Origin: Oleidesulfovibrio sp047973035 | Lineage (GTDB): Bacteria; Desulfobacterota; Desulfovibrionia; Desulfovibrionales; Desulfovibrionaceae | NCBI RefSeq assembly: GCF_047973035.1 | Contig: NZ_JBKEBF010000012.1 | Span: 94,388-158,387, forward strand | Direction: 5' to 3' | DNA length: 64,000 bases | Part shown: positions 56,397 to 64,000 of the stretch, piece after piece | Layout of the letters: every line of letters begins with the position of its first letter | How positions within the stretch are numbered: position 1 is the stretch's first letter | Notes under the pieces: model-generated | The model's input: only the letters and a program-made list of their open reading frames with translations | The model's database searches: none | Told to the model about the DNA's origin: nothing | Position numbers and translations under genes: made by a program

Positions 56397-58673
56397 ATGC
56401 TGCCTCAGTTTTCGCTATCTCGTTCATCCTTTTCAAATCCATATAGTTGTTCTTCCCGCATGGGTACAATACTTGCTCTTATGGTTATCATCACTGCCGG
56501 CATACTGCTTGGCGGATGCTCTTCCCGTACGCAGAGCAATAACGTTGAAAAAGGACTGCCATCCAGTGAGGTCCCGCGGGCCGATCCGGGATACGTCCAG
56601 TGGCTTTCCAGACAATCGATGCTCGACCAGTCGGAAAGACTGACCGAAATTGTTTCCGGTTCACATCTGCAATGGCGCAAAGGCGGCCTGCGGCCTGCAC
56701 CGGCAAGTCTCCTGCGGGAGGCAGACACCTGGCTGACCATACGCCCCGAATCCATTCTTAGCAAAAGTAACGAACCTGTCTTCGCCGTGCTCTCCGACAA
56801 GCGCGTCTGGCAGGCGCTGCAAAGCATGGGGATTCGCGGTATGTTGCCCTCTCCTGTCCATGTAACCGGCGGACTATGGGGATATGACCTGACCGCGGTA
56901 CGCGGTGACGATGTCATACAATATAATTTTGCCGATGCCTGCGGCTCGGCAGACATTTTTGCGCAGCTTATGAGGGCGGCCAATGCACATGGCGCCATTC
57001 TGGGCACCATGCTTGTACCCGCTGCAACGGGTCTTGGGCCGGATTTCTTTTTGGCCGCACGCGGCAAAGAGGGGTACGATGGGCTTTACGGTATAATCGA
57101 AGTTCCGCGTAAGTTATGGAAGCACCTGCCTGATGCTCCATCTGAATGGCAGGGGCAGCTTTTGTCACCCGATGCCACGGAAGAGCTGCGCAAAGAGGGG
57201 CTGCTTCCCCCTGCTCTGGCTGCAGTTCATATTAATAACCCGTTACGCTGGGCCGTCACCGGTGAGGTGCGCGGCATAGACGGTGAGCTTCGACGCTGGG
57301 TGTATCTTGCCCACAAGTCCCCATCTCGTCCGGTACTGAACTGGAACGATCCCTCCGCTGCTGCCAAGCGGGTTTTTTCGGGCTCAATCATCCGGCAAGT
57401 CGGAGAACTTGGTACAGCGTTGGCCGGTCTTGATCTTACAGCATTTGCCGGAGCAGTTGTTGACGAGGGGGACCAGCGCGGCCCTGCAACCCCGTTACTA
57501 GATGCTTCCAGAGAGATAGCGTCAGAGGTACGCCGTTACGGCGGATGGTCTTTGCTTACAAACTCCATGCAGCTTCCGTTGCTTAAAGCCATTCTGGACA
57601 GCGGTCCGGACATGGCCGTTGACAGGTATGCGTCTCCGGCCGCCGCTCATGCGCTGCTGACGGGCGATGCGGAACCTCTGCGCCTGACCATGACTATTCT
57701 GAAAAACAGCGGAATCGACCACCGCCGCATGATGCATCCTGTATTATGGGGCAATGGTATAGACTACAGCATGCCGCAGCTTGCCGAGCCGCCCTTCGGA
57801 CAGCAGACGGCACTGCAATGGCGGGGAACCCGCAAACCTGCTGCTGCAATACAGCGCGACATAATAAATGACCTGCGCAAAAATGTGGACGAGCAGGCTC
57901 TGCATACGGTCACTGCAGAACATACCTTCTGCACAACACCGGCTGGCATTGCCGCCCATGTGCTGGGCATTAAAGACCAACGCTACGGCCTGCGTGAAGT
58001 GACACCGGAAGTAACCCGCGGAACCTTGTTGCTTGCAGCATGGAATGCCCTGCTCCCGGGAGGATTCATACTGGACGGCCGTGACATTGCAGGAGCAATG
58101 CCCCTGCCGCCTGTCAGCCTTCCGCAGGAAGATGTAAAAGAACACCCTGAACTGCTGGCTCACGGTGCGTATGCTCTGGACTCCGCTACCCGCAACATCA
58201 TGGTTTCGCGTCAGGGCTTGCCCAGAGCAAAAATGCTTAACGACAGCCTGCCTGCACAAATTCTGCATGAAGCTTCGTACGCCAGCGGCATAAAAACACT
58301 TTTGCAGCTTCGACGCGATCTTGGCATTCCGCTGGCAGAGCTTGTCGCCCTGCCGGAAACCGGCGCGTCCGGCGTTGCCGCCACGGTTCTGGCATTACCG
58401 CCCACAAAAACATACCCATCGCCGCGCTGGCTGGCCGTGGTTGCCAACTTCAGCCGCGAGACTATCGAGCAAAGCATTCCCCTTAAGCTTCCACCAAAAG
58501 TTGTGAAAACGGCTTCGGACATGATTCCTCATAAAGAGCCTTTTATCACGCTACAGGCTCTTGCCGATGAACAGCCTCCTGCATCTCTGACGGCAAAGGG
58601 AAATAACCTGTTACTGACCTTACGCCCATGGCAGATACGAGCAATCGTTCTTGACGGTAAAACGATGAAGTAG
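56397..58673 (+). CDS. large lipoprotein, possibly a degenerate GH13-type glycosidase
   Basis: This 758-residue protein has a long n-region, then a hydrophobic segment and lipobox ILLGGC (Cys near residue 41), so it is lipid-anchored. The body shows features of the GH13 alpha-amylase/trehalose-synthase fold: NFADACGSADIFAQLMRAAN with the following HGAILGTMLVP, resembling the conserved region that precedes the first catalytic strand, and a C-terminal LRPWQIRAIVL. The expected catalytic triad is not evident (region II reads GLDLTAFAGAV, and no NHD motif is seen). I infer a carbohydrate-related fold without claiming activity. ATG at 56397 follows GGAGGGG; a later ATG at 56460 lacks a ribosome site. 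Confidence 0.5.
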   Translation: MLPQFSLSRSSFSNPYSCSSRMGTILALMVIITAGILLGGCSSRTQSNNVEKGLPSSEVPRADPGYVQWLSRQSMLDQSERLTEIVSGSHLQWRKGGLRPAPASLLREADTWLTIRPESILSKSNEPVFAVLSDKRVWQALQSMGIRGMLPSPVHVTGGLWGYDLTAVRGDDVIQYNFADACGSADIFAQLMRAANAHGAILGTMLVPAATGLGPDFFLAARGKEGYDGLYGIIEVPRKLWKHLPDAPSEWQGQLLSPDATEELRKEGLLPPALAAVHINNPLRWAVTGEVRGIDGELRRWVYLAHKSPSRPVLNWNDPSAAAKRVFSGSIIRQVGELGTALAGLDLTAFAGAVVDEGDQRGPATPLLDASREIASEVRRYGGWSLLTNSMQLPLLKAILDSGPDMAVDRYASPAAAHALLTGDAEPLRLTMTILKNSGIDHRRMMHPVLWGNGIDYSMPQLAEPPFGQQTALQWRGTRKPAAAIQRDIINDLRKNVDEQALHTVTAEHTFCTTPAGIAAHVLGIKDQRYGLREVTPEVTRGTLLLAAWNALLPGGFILDGRDIAGAMPLPPVSLPQEDVKEHPELLAHGAYALDSATRNIMVSRQGLPRAKMLNDSLPAQILHEASYASGIKTLLQLRRDLGIPLAELVALPETGASGVAATVLALPPTKTYPSPRWLAVVANFSRETIEQSIPLKLPPKVVKTASDMIPHKEPFITLQALADEQPPASLTAKGNNLLLTLRPWQIRAIVLDGKTMK

Positions 58674-58780
58674 GCAACAACAGAAAGCTGTACAGGTGGA
58701 ATGCGGACATGCACTCCGCCTGTTTTTATAGAAAAATAAACGGCAGATACACGCGCTAACCCAACAGGCGACAGGTACAC
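58674..58780. other. intergenic stretch after the large lipoprotein gene
   Basis: No clear terminator or gene. A short imperfect repeat of GGCGG/CCGCC type is present but has no T-run. Confidence 0.35.
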
Positions 58781-58978
58781 TTATTCCGCAGGCGGTACCC
58801 GCTGCATCTCCAGCCACCAGTGACTGATACTTCTACCGTAGCCGTTACATTCCTGCCAATACCGCTCATGCTGCGAATGCTCGCAAAATCTGTCGCTCCG
58901 CTTTCGGCGCATCGGCATAAAGCGACACGAACTTGACAGAGCAGCCATTCCAAAATCCCGACGCCGGAAACATGACAC
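58781..58978 (-). CDS. possible 65-residue basic protein
   Basis: An ORF on the minus strand starts with GTG (58978) after TAGG and reads a basic, Cys/Trp/His-rich protein with RFCEHSQHERYWQECNGYGR followed by HWWLEMQ. The aromatic and Cys content looks like a structured small protein rather than random DNA. The region is otherwise empty, with divergent genes on both sides. I cannot name a family, and the ribosome site is weak. Confidence 0.35.
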   Translation of the reverse strand: MSCFRRRDFGMAALSSSCRFMPMRRKRSDRFCEHSQHERYWQECNGYGRSISHWWLEMQRVPPAE

Positions 58979-59049
58979 CCGACTACCTACGTCTTTTCAG
59001 GGCATTAGCCTCTTGTACACATCGGCAAGGTTTTTGCAGACGTTAACGC

Positions 59050-60900
59050 ATGAAAAGCGCATCATTTTTAGCACATAACAAGCAGGCTATGATCGCCACC
59101 AGCCGCCCTGCGGCAGAGTGGCTTTCACGGGTGTCTCCTGATATCGACCCGCTGTTGGCCCGTATGGGCAAAAACAGATGGGAGATGGTGGATATGCAGA
59201 TGCCGGAAGGCGGCTATTTGTTTGACGCAGCACCTCCTGCCATGTGCTACAGCAGCTGGATTCCCAAAGAGGCCCATACGAAAGATTCGGGCCCGGGGTC
59301 AGACAGAAACAGCCTTTCACGCAGCGCCACAGTTATCATCGGCTGCAACGTGGGGTACGGGCTGGTGCATGTCATCAACAACACCCCTGACTCCCATAAA
59401 ATAGTTCTTCTGGAGCCGGATGCTGCAATGCTTGCGCTTTGTTTTTCGCAGTCAGACTTCAGCCCCTACATCCGCTCCGGCAAGTTAACAGTGCTCCCGC
59501 CGGACCGTGTTGTCGTCAACGACATTCTTCGCAGGCTGGATGTTCAATATCTTTTCGGCAGTGTTCACCTGCGTATCGACTTGCCCAGCCAGCAGATTTC
59601 TCCCGCCTATTCTGAATGGGGGGGCATTGTAAAAGGTATGCTGGATAACTTTGGTCTGGAAATGGTCACCCTGCGTAATGTTCAGGATGTAATGGTTTCC
59701 AACGAGCTGGATAATTTTCGCACGGCCCTTCGAAACGGCAGCCTGAACCCGCTGGAAGGGAAGCTTCGCGATATACCGGCACTTATAGTAGGTGCCGGTC
59801 CGTCATTAAGCGTCAATGGTCCCGTCATTGCTGCAGCAGACAAACAGACTGTCATTGCCACATCACTGCAGGCAATGCCTGCATGTCAGCGGGTAGGCAT
59901 AAAGCCTCATTTCTGCGTAGCCATCGACTGGGGAGCAGTATTAATGGGTGTATATGACCGGCTCGACAAAGAGTGGGCAGCAGACATCCCGCTGATTTAT
60001 TCCACAAAAATCCGTAATGAAGTAGTCGCAAGCTACCCCGGGCCTACTATTCCTTTATGGACAGTGGGCGGACTTGCGACGTTCATTGGCGGCAACGGGG
60101 ATCTTGTTCTTGAAGCAGGCAGTAACGTCAACGTTGCCATATTACGCCTGCTCTACTGGGCAGGTGCCAGAAAATTTGCGTTACTGGGGCAGGATCTTGG
60201 CTGGAACGCAGACCGGAGCCACGCGGAAGGGCACCCCACAACAATGCTCAAAATCCAACAGCCGGCACGCGACAGGTTCGGTAACACCATAAGTACAAAC
60301 AAAAAGTTTCTGGCTGCAGCACGTGAACTGGAACAGGATTTCAGAACACATAATGATATCGAAGCGTACAACATTTACGGGGGTGGCTTACCTATAAATG
60401 GAGCTTCGTATATCACCCCGCAGGAAGCCTGCGAAAAGGGTATCCTGAAGGCTCCCGAAGAGTATGCCGGAAAACTACGGCTGGCTTTGCAGCAGGCAAT
60501 GGTTCCTTGCAGTCAGCCATTCTGGGAACCGCGTGAGGAGCAATGGCGCACATCGTTGCGGCATGTGCAACGCAAACTTGAAAAGCTGCTGAAAAAGCCC
60601 GCAAAAAATCATGTCGAAATAACCGGGACTCTTAAGCAGGTGCATGAATTCCTCAGGCAGGACCCGCTTTATCTGCCCTACCTGTATAATGAAATCATGG
60701 ACGTGGCGGGAATCGGATATGGGCGCTACCACTACGGCCCTACAGATTTGAAGGCGTTTAAAGAGGTCGTCAAAAAGGTGCTGAAAAAAGTACAGCGCAT
60801 GGACAGCGTGTTGTGTTCTGCGCCTCGGCAGGCAGAAGCTCCCGTCCACTCTGCTGCTCAGCTAATCACCGGTGGAGCGCATCAGCACCGGACAGCATAA
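59050..60900 (+). CDS. Maf-type motility accessory protein (DUF115, MptE-like)
   Basis: This 616-residue protein has the DUF115 core: PALIVGAGPSLSVNGPVIAA (about 238-257), followed by the CVAIDWG segment, GGLATF and LLGQDLGWN. Maf/DUF115 proteins transfer nonulosonic sugars such as pseudaminic or legionaminic acid to flagellin, and an archaeal relative is a pterin pyrophosphokinase. The N-terminal third contains a Rossmann-like segment, TVIIGCNVGYGLVHVIN. No flagellin or sugar biosynthesis genes are next to it. It ends at a strong terminator. Confidence 0.85.
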   Translation: MKSASFLAHNKQAMIATSRPAAEWLSRVSPDIDPLLARMGKNRWEMVDMQMPEGGYLFDAAPPAMCYSSWIPKEAHTKDSGPGSDRNSLSRSATVIIGCNVGYGLVHVINNTPDSHKIVLLEPDAAMLALCFSQSDFSPYIRSGKLTVLPPDRVVVNDILRRLDVQYLFGSVHLRIDLPSQQISPAYSEWGGIVKGMLDNFGLEMVTLRNVQDVMVSNELDNFRTALRNGSLNPLEGKLRDIPALIVGAGPSLSVNGPVIAAADKQTVIATSLQAMPACQRVGIKPHFCVAIDWGAVLMGVYDRLDKEWAADIPLIYSTKIRNEVVASYPGPTIPLWTVGGLATFIGGNGDLVLEAGSNVNVAILRLLYWAGARKFALLGQDLGWNADRSHAEGHPTTMLKIQQPARDRFGNTISTNKKFLAAARELEQDFRTHNDIEAYNIYGGGLPINGASYITPQEACEKGILKAPEEYAGKLRLALQQAMVPCSQPFWEPREEQWRTSLRHVQRKLEKLLKKPAKNHVEITGTLKQVHEFLRQDPLYLPYLYNEIMDVAGIGYGRYHYGPTDLKAFKEVVKKVLKKVQRMDSVLCSAPRQAEAPVHSAAQLITGGAHQHRTA

Positions 60901-60928
60901 CCAATCTTACGTAAAAAAAGACATTGCT

Positions 60929-60961
60929 ACGTCCCGCAGTTAAAAGCTGCGGGACGTTTTG
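60929..60961 (+). terminator. terminator of the Maf-type gene
   Basis: ACGTCCCGCAG at 60929-60939 pairs with CTGCGGGACGT at 60947-60957, followed by TTTTG. Confidence 0.9.
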
Positions 60962-61206
60962 CTTTGGGGCTCCGCCTATCAGGATGCTTTTCACAACGCT
61001 TCTTATAATTTGTTCTGCGAAGCGCGGCAGTTCCTCTCCTCCCCGCAAATTATGCACCAAGTATTGAATGCACAGACTTTGCGCTATATACTTTGCCCGT
61101 CGACAAGTTGACAGGGCACGGCGTTTTAACCAGACCAGCCCGTTATATTGACGACGAAGGTACTTTTCCATCCAGTGAGTAATCCCCTGACAACAGGAGT
61201 ATTGAT

Positions 61207-61506
61207 ATGAGTGTAATGGCAGAACTTTCCATGTTTCCCATGGCCCCTCAGTCCAGAGGAAGTCTTAGCCCATACGTGGCACGTGTTCTGACTGTTATCC
61301 GCCAAAGTGGTCTGACGCATCAGCTTGGACCTATGGGAACAGTCATTGAAGGAGAATGGGATGCTGTAATGAGCTGTGTTTCGGCCTGCTTCAAGGAGCT
61401 GGAAAAAGACTGTGACCGTGTCTATATGACACTGAAAATTGACTGGAAGCGTGGCAATGATTCCCGCATGACCAGTAAGACACAGGCAGTCATGGATAAA
61501 CTGTAA
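61207..61506 (+). CDS. MTH1187/YkoF-type thiamine-binding protein
   Basis: This 99-residue protein matches the MTH1187 family (DUF77): MAELSMFPM near the start, SPYVARVLTVIRQSGLTHQL, GPMGTVIEGEWDAVM, and VYMTLKIDWKRG. Members are ferredoxin-like folds that bind thiamine or hydroxymethylpyrimidine derivatives. AGGAG precedes the ATG. I looked for a TPP riboswitch upstream (conserved CTGAGA and ACCTGA elements) and found none. The 245 bases upstream hold no other gene that I can support. Confidence 0.85.
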   Translation: MSVMAELSMFPMAPQSRGSLSPYVARVLTVIRQSGLTHQLGPMGTVIEGEWDAVMSCVSACFKELEKDCDRVYMTLKIDWKRGNDSRMTSKTQAVMDKL

Positions 61507-61981
61507 GTGAGGTTGACGCCCCCCTTCCTGCTGTGAGGCAGAATCGACCTTACCACAGGGCGAAAGGTTGACAGAAATGCAGGGTAGGCCCGCCGAGAAC
61601 CTCAACCCGCTAAGTGAAGAGTCTGTGGTCTGGTTGGCTTTTTCTCATACACCCGATTCATTTCTTACAGTGGAATATCTATTCCACTGGCTTAATCACA
61701 TCAGCGTCCAGCAAAATTCGGAGGAATCCTTCTTCGATATTCTCTCTACTTCCCTGAATTATCCATCGATAACAGGTAAACGGGACGGAGTTGGTCCACC
61801 TTTTTAAATAAGGGGCAGAAGTCGTCTGGCAAAATCGGCCAATTCCACCACAATGCGGACTGAAATCCCCCTTGCCTGCCCTGAGGGGCACTGTAATTTG
61901 GCCGTGGCTTCCACTGTCGGTTATTTTTTACGCCGCACCTGCCTGACACGGGCTTACTGCGGTCCGACTGAACCTGTTCAT
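61507..61981. other. gene-poor region with a palindrome and possible insertion-sequence debris
   Basis: No intact gene. CAGTGGAATA at 61668-61677 and TATTCCACTG at 61680-61689 form a near-perfect palindrome with a two-base loop. The minus strand of about 61740-61960 contains short recurring GGTGGA, TTGGCCG and GGTGGACC-like words that recall the non-coding end region of IS21-type elements. I could not identify a terminal repeat or transposase, so the IS reading is weak. Confidence 0.3.
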
Positions 61982-63063
61982 CTACCCCGCAGGAATACCG
62001 AAAAGGGTCACCCCCAGACAGATAAGACCGAGGAGGCCGTAAAGCAGGCCCCTTGGCCAACAGGTAGAGTACGGAGCAACCTTGCGCAGCACCAGAATAG
62101 CCACTATGCACTGCAATAAGTAGAAAAGGGCAAAAGCGCGCGAGGCATAGTTGATGATCTGGAATACATCAGTCAGCCAGGTGACTATGATGGCCACCAC
62201 GGACACCCCACAAACACTACGTAAATGACCGTAGAGATCATCTGCGCCCATCGCATGGTTCGCACCCTTTCCTCGGCCGAATGCTCAGCCCCCAAAAAGC
62301 GGGATGTCTCGAACCCTTGCACCACAATAAGCATGCCCATGACCAGCCTGATGATGTGTGATGAGTCTTCGGGAATGGCAATGGCGCTAAGTTGCCAGTT
62401 TCCGCCGAAGAAGGCGGGCAAATTGTAGTGTACCAGACCAGCCAGAAGCGCCGCGATCATAGCCAGATTGAGGCCCACAACCACTCGCTCCACCTTCTCA
62501 ATGCCTTTAAGTCCCCTGAGGGTGCCCACCACGCCGATGCCTGCCAGAATAAGGGTGACAAGCATTTTGCCCAGCCAAATCGAATCCGGAGCGATGTATT
62601 TAAGCCCGAAACTTGCTAGCAGTTGCAGATAGTAGGACACGGAGATGCAGTAGGCCCCTGCCAGCACTATGTGCGACGTTTTCTCCAGCAGCCCGGCAGC
62701 GCCTGCAGGGCCGACATGCTGAGCACTGTGACAGTGGTTCACATGAAGTAAATGCTGGTCCTGACTTCCTCCCTTGGAAGCGCTATGCCTGGCAAATAAC
62801 GGCTCTCCATAGCGAATGTTAAACCGGACAACCGACCCCACCCCGTAGGCCAGAACAAGCAGCCCGCCCATGGCCCAAACAGCATAGTTACCCACATTTG
62901 CATACAGCAGAGGCGCGCAGACCAAAAATCCGGACCCCATAATTGAAGCCAGCGGCGTGACGATGGCTCGCCAGGAAGAAGATTCTGCCAGAGGGCGGTA
63001 GAAAAGCAGGACTCCTGCCACTACAAAAGCAGTAGCGAGGACAATAAGGCTTGGTAACGACAC
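61982..63063 (-). pseudogene. frameshifted APC-type amino-acid/cation permease
   Basis: Two overlapping minus-strand frames together encode one polytopic permease of about 360 residues. The first part starts with GTG at 63063 after AGGAGG, reads MSLPSLIVLATAFVVAGVLL and runs through about eight spans until a premature stop. The second frame carries on with VSVVAIIVTWLTDVFQI and ends at 61982. The frames join at a G4 run (C4 at 62206-62209 on the plus strand); one extra G would restore the full protein. Residues about 92-125 are His/Gln-rich and poorly conserved-looking. Either a recent one-base deletion, phase variation or a sequencing error would explain it. The substrate is unknown. Confidence 0.7.
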
Positions 63064-63637
63064 GTCGCGCCTCCTATCCTTTACCATGCGGAAAACAGAA
63101 TGATTATATAAAAAATTGGCAACAGGAAAAACAGCCTGTTACTTTTTATCTGACAGGAATGATTTGCTCCTCTGTCACAACACTAAGCATAAAAAACAGC
63201 AGTCTTCCTTACGATAAGGTCCATTTGCAACGTCATAATCGGCTCCCCCGTTTATTGAAGTCCTGAAAATTCTATTACAAGAGAACTAAAACAAAATTCA
63301 TAGACGATGTCGAGAACACGACCCAATACTTCTCGGGGTATGGTCGAGTCAGTACTTCTTCCCGCAACGTTTATGGCATCGTAAGCTCCCCCTTCCATCA
63401 TTGTAACCGTCTCTTCGTTTTTTAGTGCAAACATCCAGAAAAAACATACCAGAGGCCTCTATTATGCCAAAGTTACTCCCTAAAACGACCCCGTCCTCAT
63501 CTAGCTGTTTTAATACTCAGGAAGCCTTCCCTCTCATGTCACGCGTACCGGCTTTATCCTTGTTCGATGCAAAACTTCCGGTGTGTGTACTACTGGCCCA
63601 AATCACTACTAAGTCAGCCTGCAGACATAAAAAGGTA
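63064..63637. other. AT-rich intergenic region beside the IS200-like element
   Basis: I see no supported gene. A 60-codon minus-strand frame (63252-63434) and a plus-strand frame from about 63464 that runs into the IS hairpin could be fragments of genes broken by the insertion, but neither matches a family I know. AACAGG and CCTGTT with a following T-run near 63120-63150 form a weak terminator-like hairpin. Confidence 0.35.
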
Positions 63638-63657
63638 CCCCCCAGCATAGCTGGGGG
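63638..63657. repeat. subterminal hairpin of the IS200/IS605-like element
   Basis: CCCCCAGC at 63639-63646 pairs with GCTGGGGG at 63650-63657 around a three-base loop, 78 bases beyond the tnpA stop. Such imperfect hairpins near the ends are recognised by TnpA in IS200/IS605 elements. Confidence 0.6.
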
Positions 63658-63735
63658 TTCTTCATATGCGCCTATAAGGCTTTCTTACTAGCAGCGCCCT
63701 AGCAGGCGCACGTTCGTCTGGCATCTGCATCTCTG

Positions 63736-64000
63736 TTACTTGCGACCCGTAAACGGGTTTCCAGAATATGGAAGAGATAATTGATCACCAAGCTTATCAT
63801 GCTCAAGTTGGTGCCTAATGTAATCTTGTATCTTTGCCTTATTTTTCCAACTGTATCTACGTAATATCCACGGCACCAAAACTCGCGATTCCGGTATTTA
63901 AACTTAAGATCGCCAAATTGGTCGTACAACATTAAGCTACTCTTTCCTTTCAAGTACCCAATAAAACTTGAAACACTCATCTTTGGCGGTATTTCAAGAA
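63736..64000 (-). pseudogene. tnpA: IS200/IS605-family transposase TnpA, frameshifted and cut by the window edge
   Basis: The minus strand from the right edge reads LEIPPKMSVSSFIGYLKGKS, then FWCRGYYVDTVG, hallmarks of the HUH/Y1 transposase TnpA. After VGK the frame shifts at an A5 run (T5 at 63842-63846 on the plus strand). One more A restores NKAKIQDYIRHQLEHDKLGD and the ending SGNPFTGRK before TAA at 63736. The shift removes the YxxxQ helix with the catalytic Tyr, so this copy should be inactive as read. The N-terminal part with the HUH motif lies beyond 64000. Confidence 0.85.

Noticed and set aside
60866..61171. 101-codon minus-strand frame beginning MEKYLRRQYNGL
   Set aside because: It runs through the terminator hairpin at 60929-60961 and into the Maf-type gene; no family recognised and a poor ribosome site.
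60962..61206. possible TPP riboswitch upstream of the thiamine-binding protein
   Set aside because: The conserved CTGAGA and ACCTGA segments are absent.

Overview
The window looks like chromosome from a member of the Desulfovibrionaceae (sulfate-reducing Desulfobacterota). The exact genus is not resolved. This rests on the adjacent recA and alaS genes, a small siroheme reductase beside membrane and soluble ferredoxin proteins, a four-gene-family set of degenerate signalling proteins around a Tad pilus locus, a DUF115/Maf-type gene, and roughly balanced base composition. These are impressions from protein sequence, not database results.

Layout. 1-10926: a plus-strand Tad (Flp-type) pilus operon. 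It runs from the tail of cpaB through the secretin, a small lipoprotein, TadZ/CpaE, TadA/CpaF, TadB, TadC, a TPR-SPOR lipoprotein, TadE, a VWA TadG and a second TadE-like pseudopilin. The Flp pilin and prepilin peptidase are not here and presumably lie to the left. A hybrid histidine kinase follows at once (11037-13337). 13553-24744: housekeeping genes, including a YbaK-type deacylase, an NSS-family symporter, a PP-loop/NFACT-R tRNA-modification-like protein, recA, alaS, miaB and a DUF151 nuclease, plus a PHP-family protein that has lost most of its metal ligands. 24991-30173: an RND pump without adaptor or outer-membrane partner, and small regulatory or unknown proteins, among them a possible 27-residue membrane peptide. 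30285-35387 (minus): phoB-pstB-phoU, a 3'-5' exonuclease, and a NapH-like membrane ferredoxin protein overlapping a small siroheme reductase. 35526-40871 (minus): the classical rpmH-rnpA-yidD-yidC-jag-mnmE operon with tight overlaps. 41250-51469: a FlgO-family pair, an HPt protein, endonuclease IV, two exported proteins, mdtJI polyamine-type SMR exporters, an orphan YcaO protein, a CaCA exchanger and a shikimate-kinase-like protein with a broken P-loop. 51573-61506: a chemoreceptor, a metallophosphoesterase, a ferredoxin-nitroreductase, a large lipoprotein with GH13-like features, a Maf-type protein and a thiamine-binding protein. 61507-64000: a decaying right edge with a frameshifted permease, possible insertion-sequence debris, and a frameshifted IS200/IS605 tnpA cut by the window end.

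How the parts relate. The first 13 kb is a surface-appendage module with its own sensor kinase next door. The central minus-strand block builds ribosomes, RNase P and the membrane insertase. Most transcription units end in clear rho-independent terminators, listed individually.

I did not find a CRISPR array, tRNA, rRNA or known riboswitch. No single locus proves a new system. The best leads are the metal-site-stripped PHP protein, the kinase-dead shikimate-kinase-like protein, the NapH-like/siroheme reductase pair, the orphan YcaO gene, the mdtJI leader and the 27-residue ORF.
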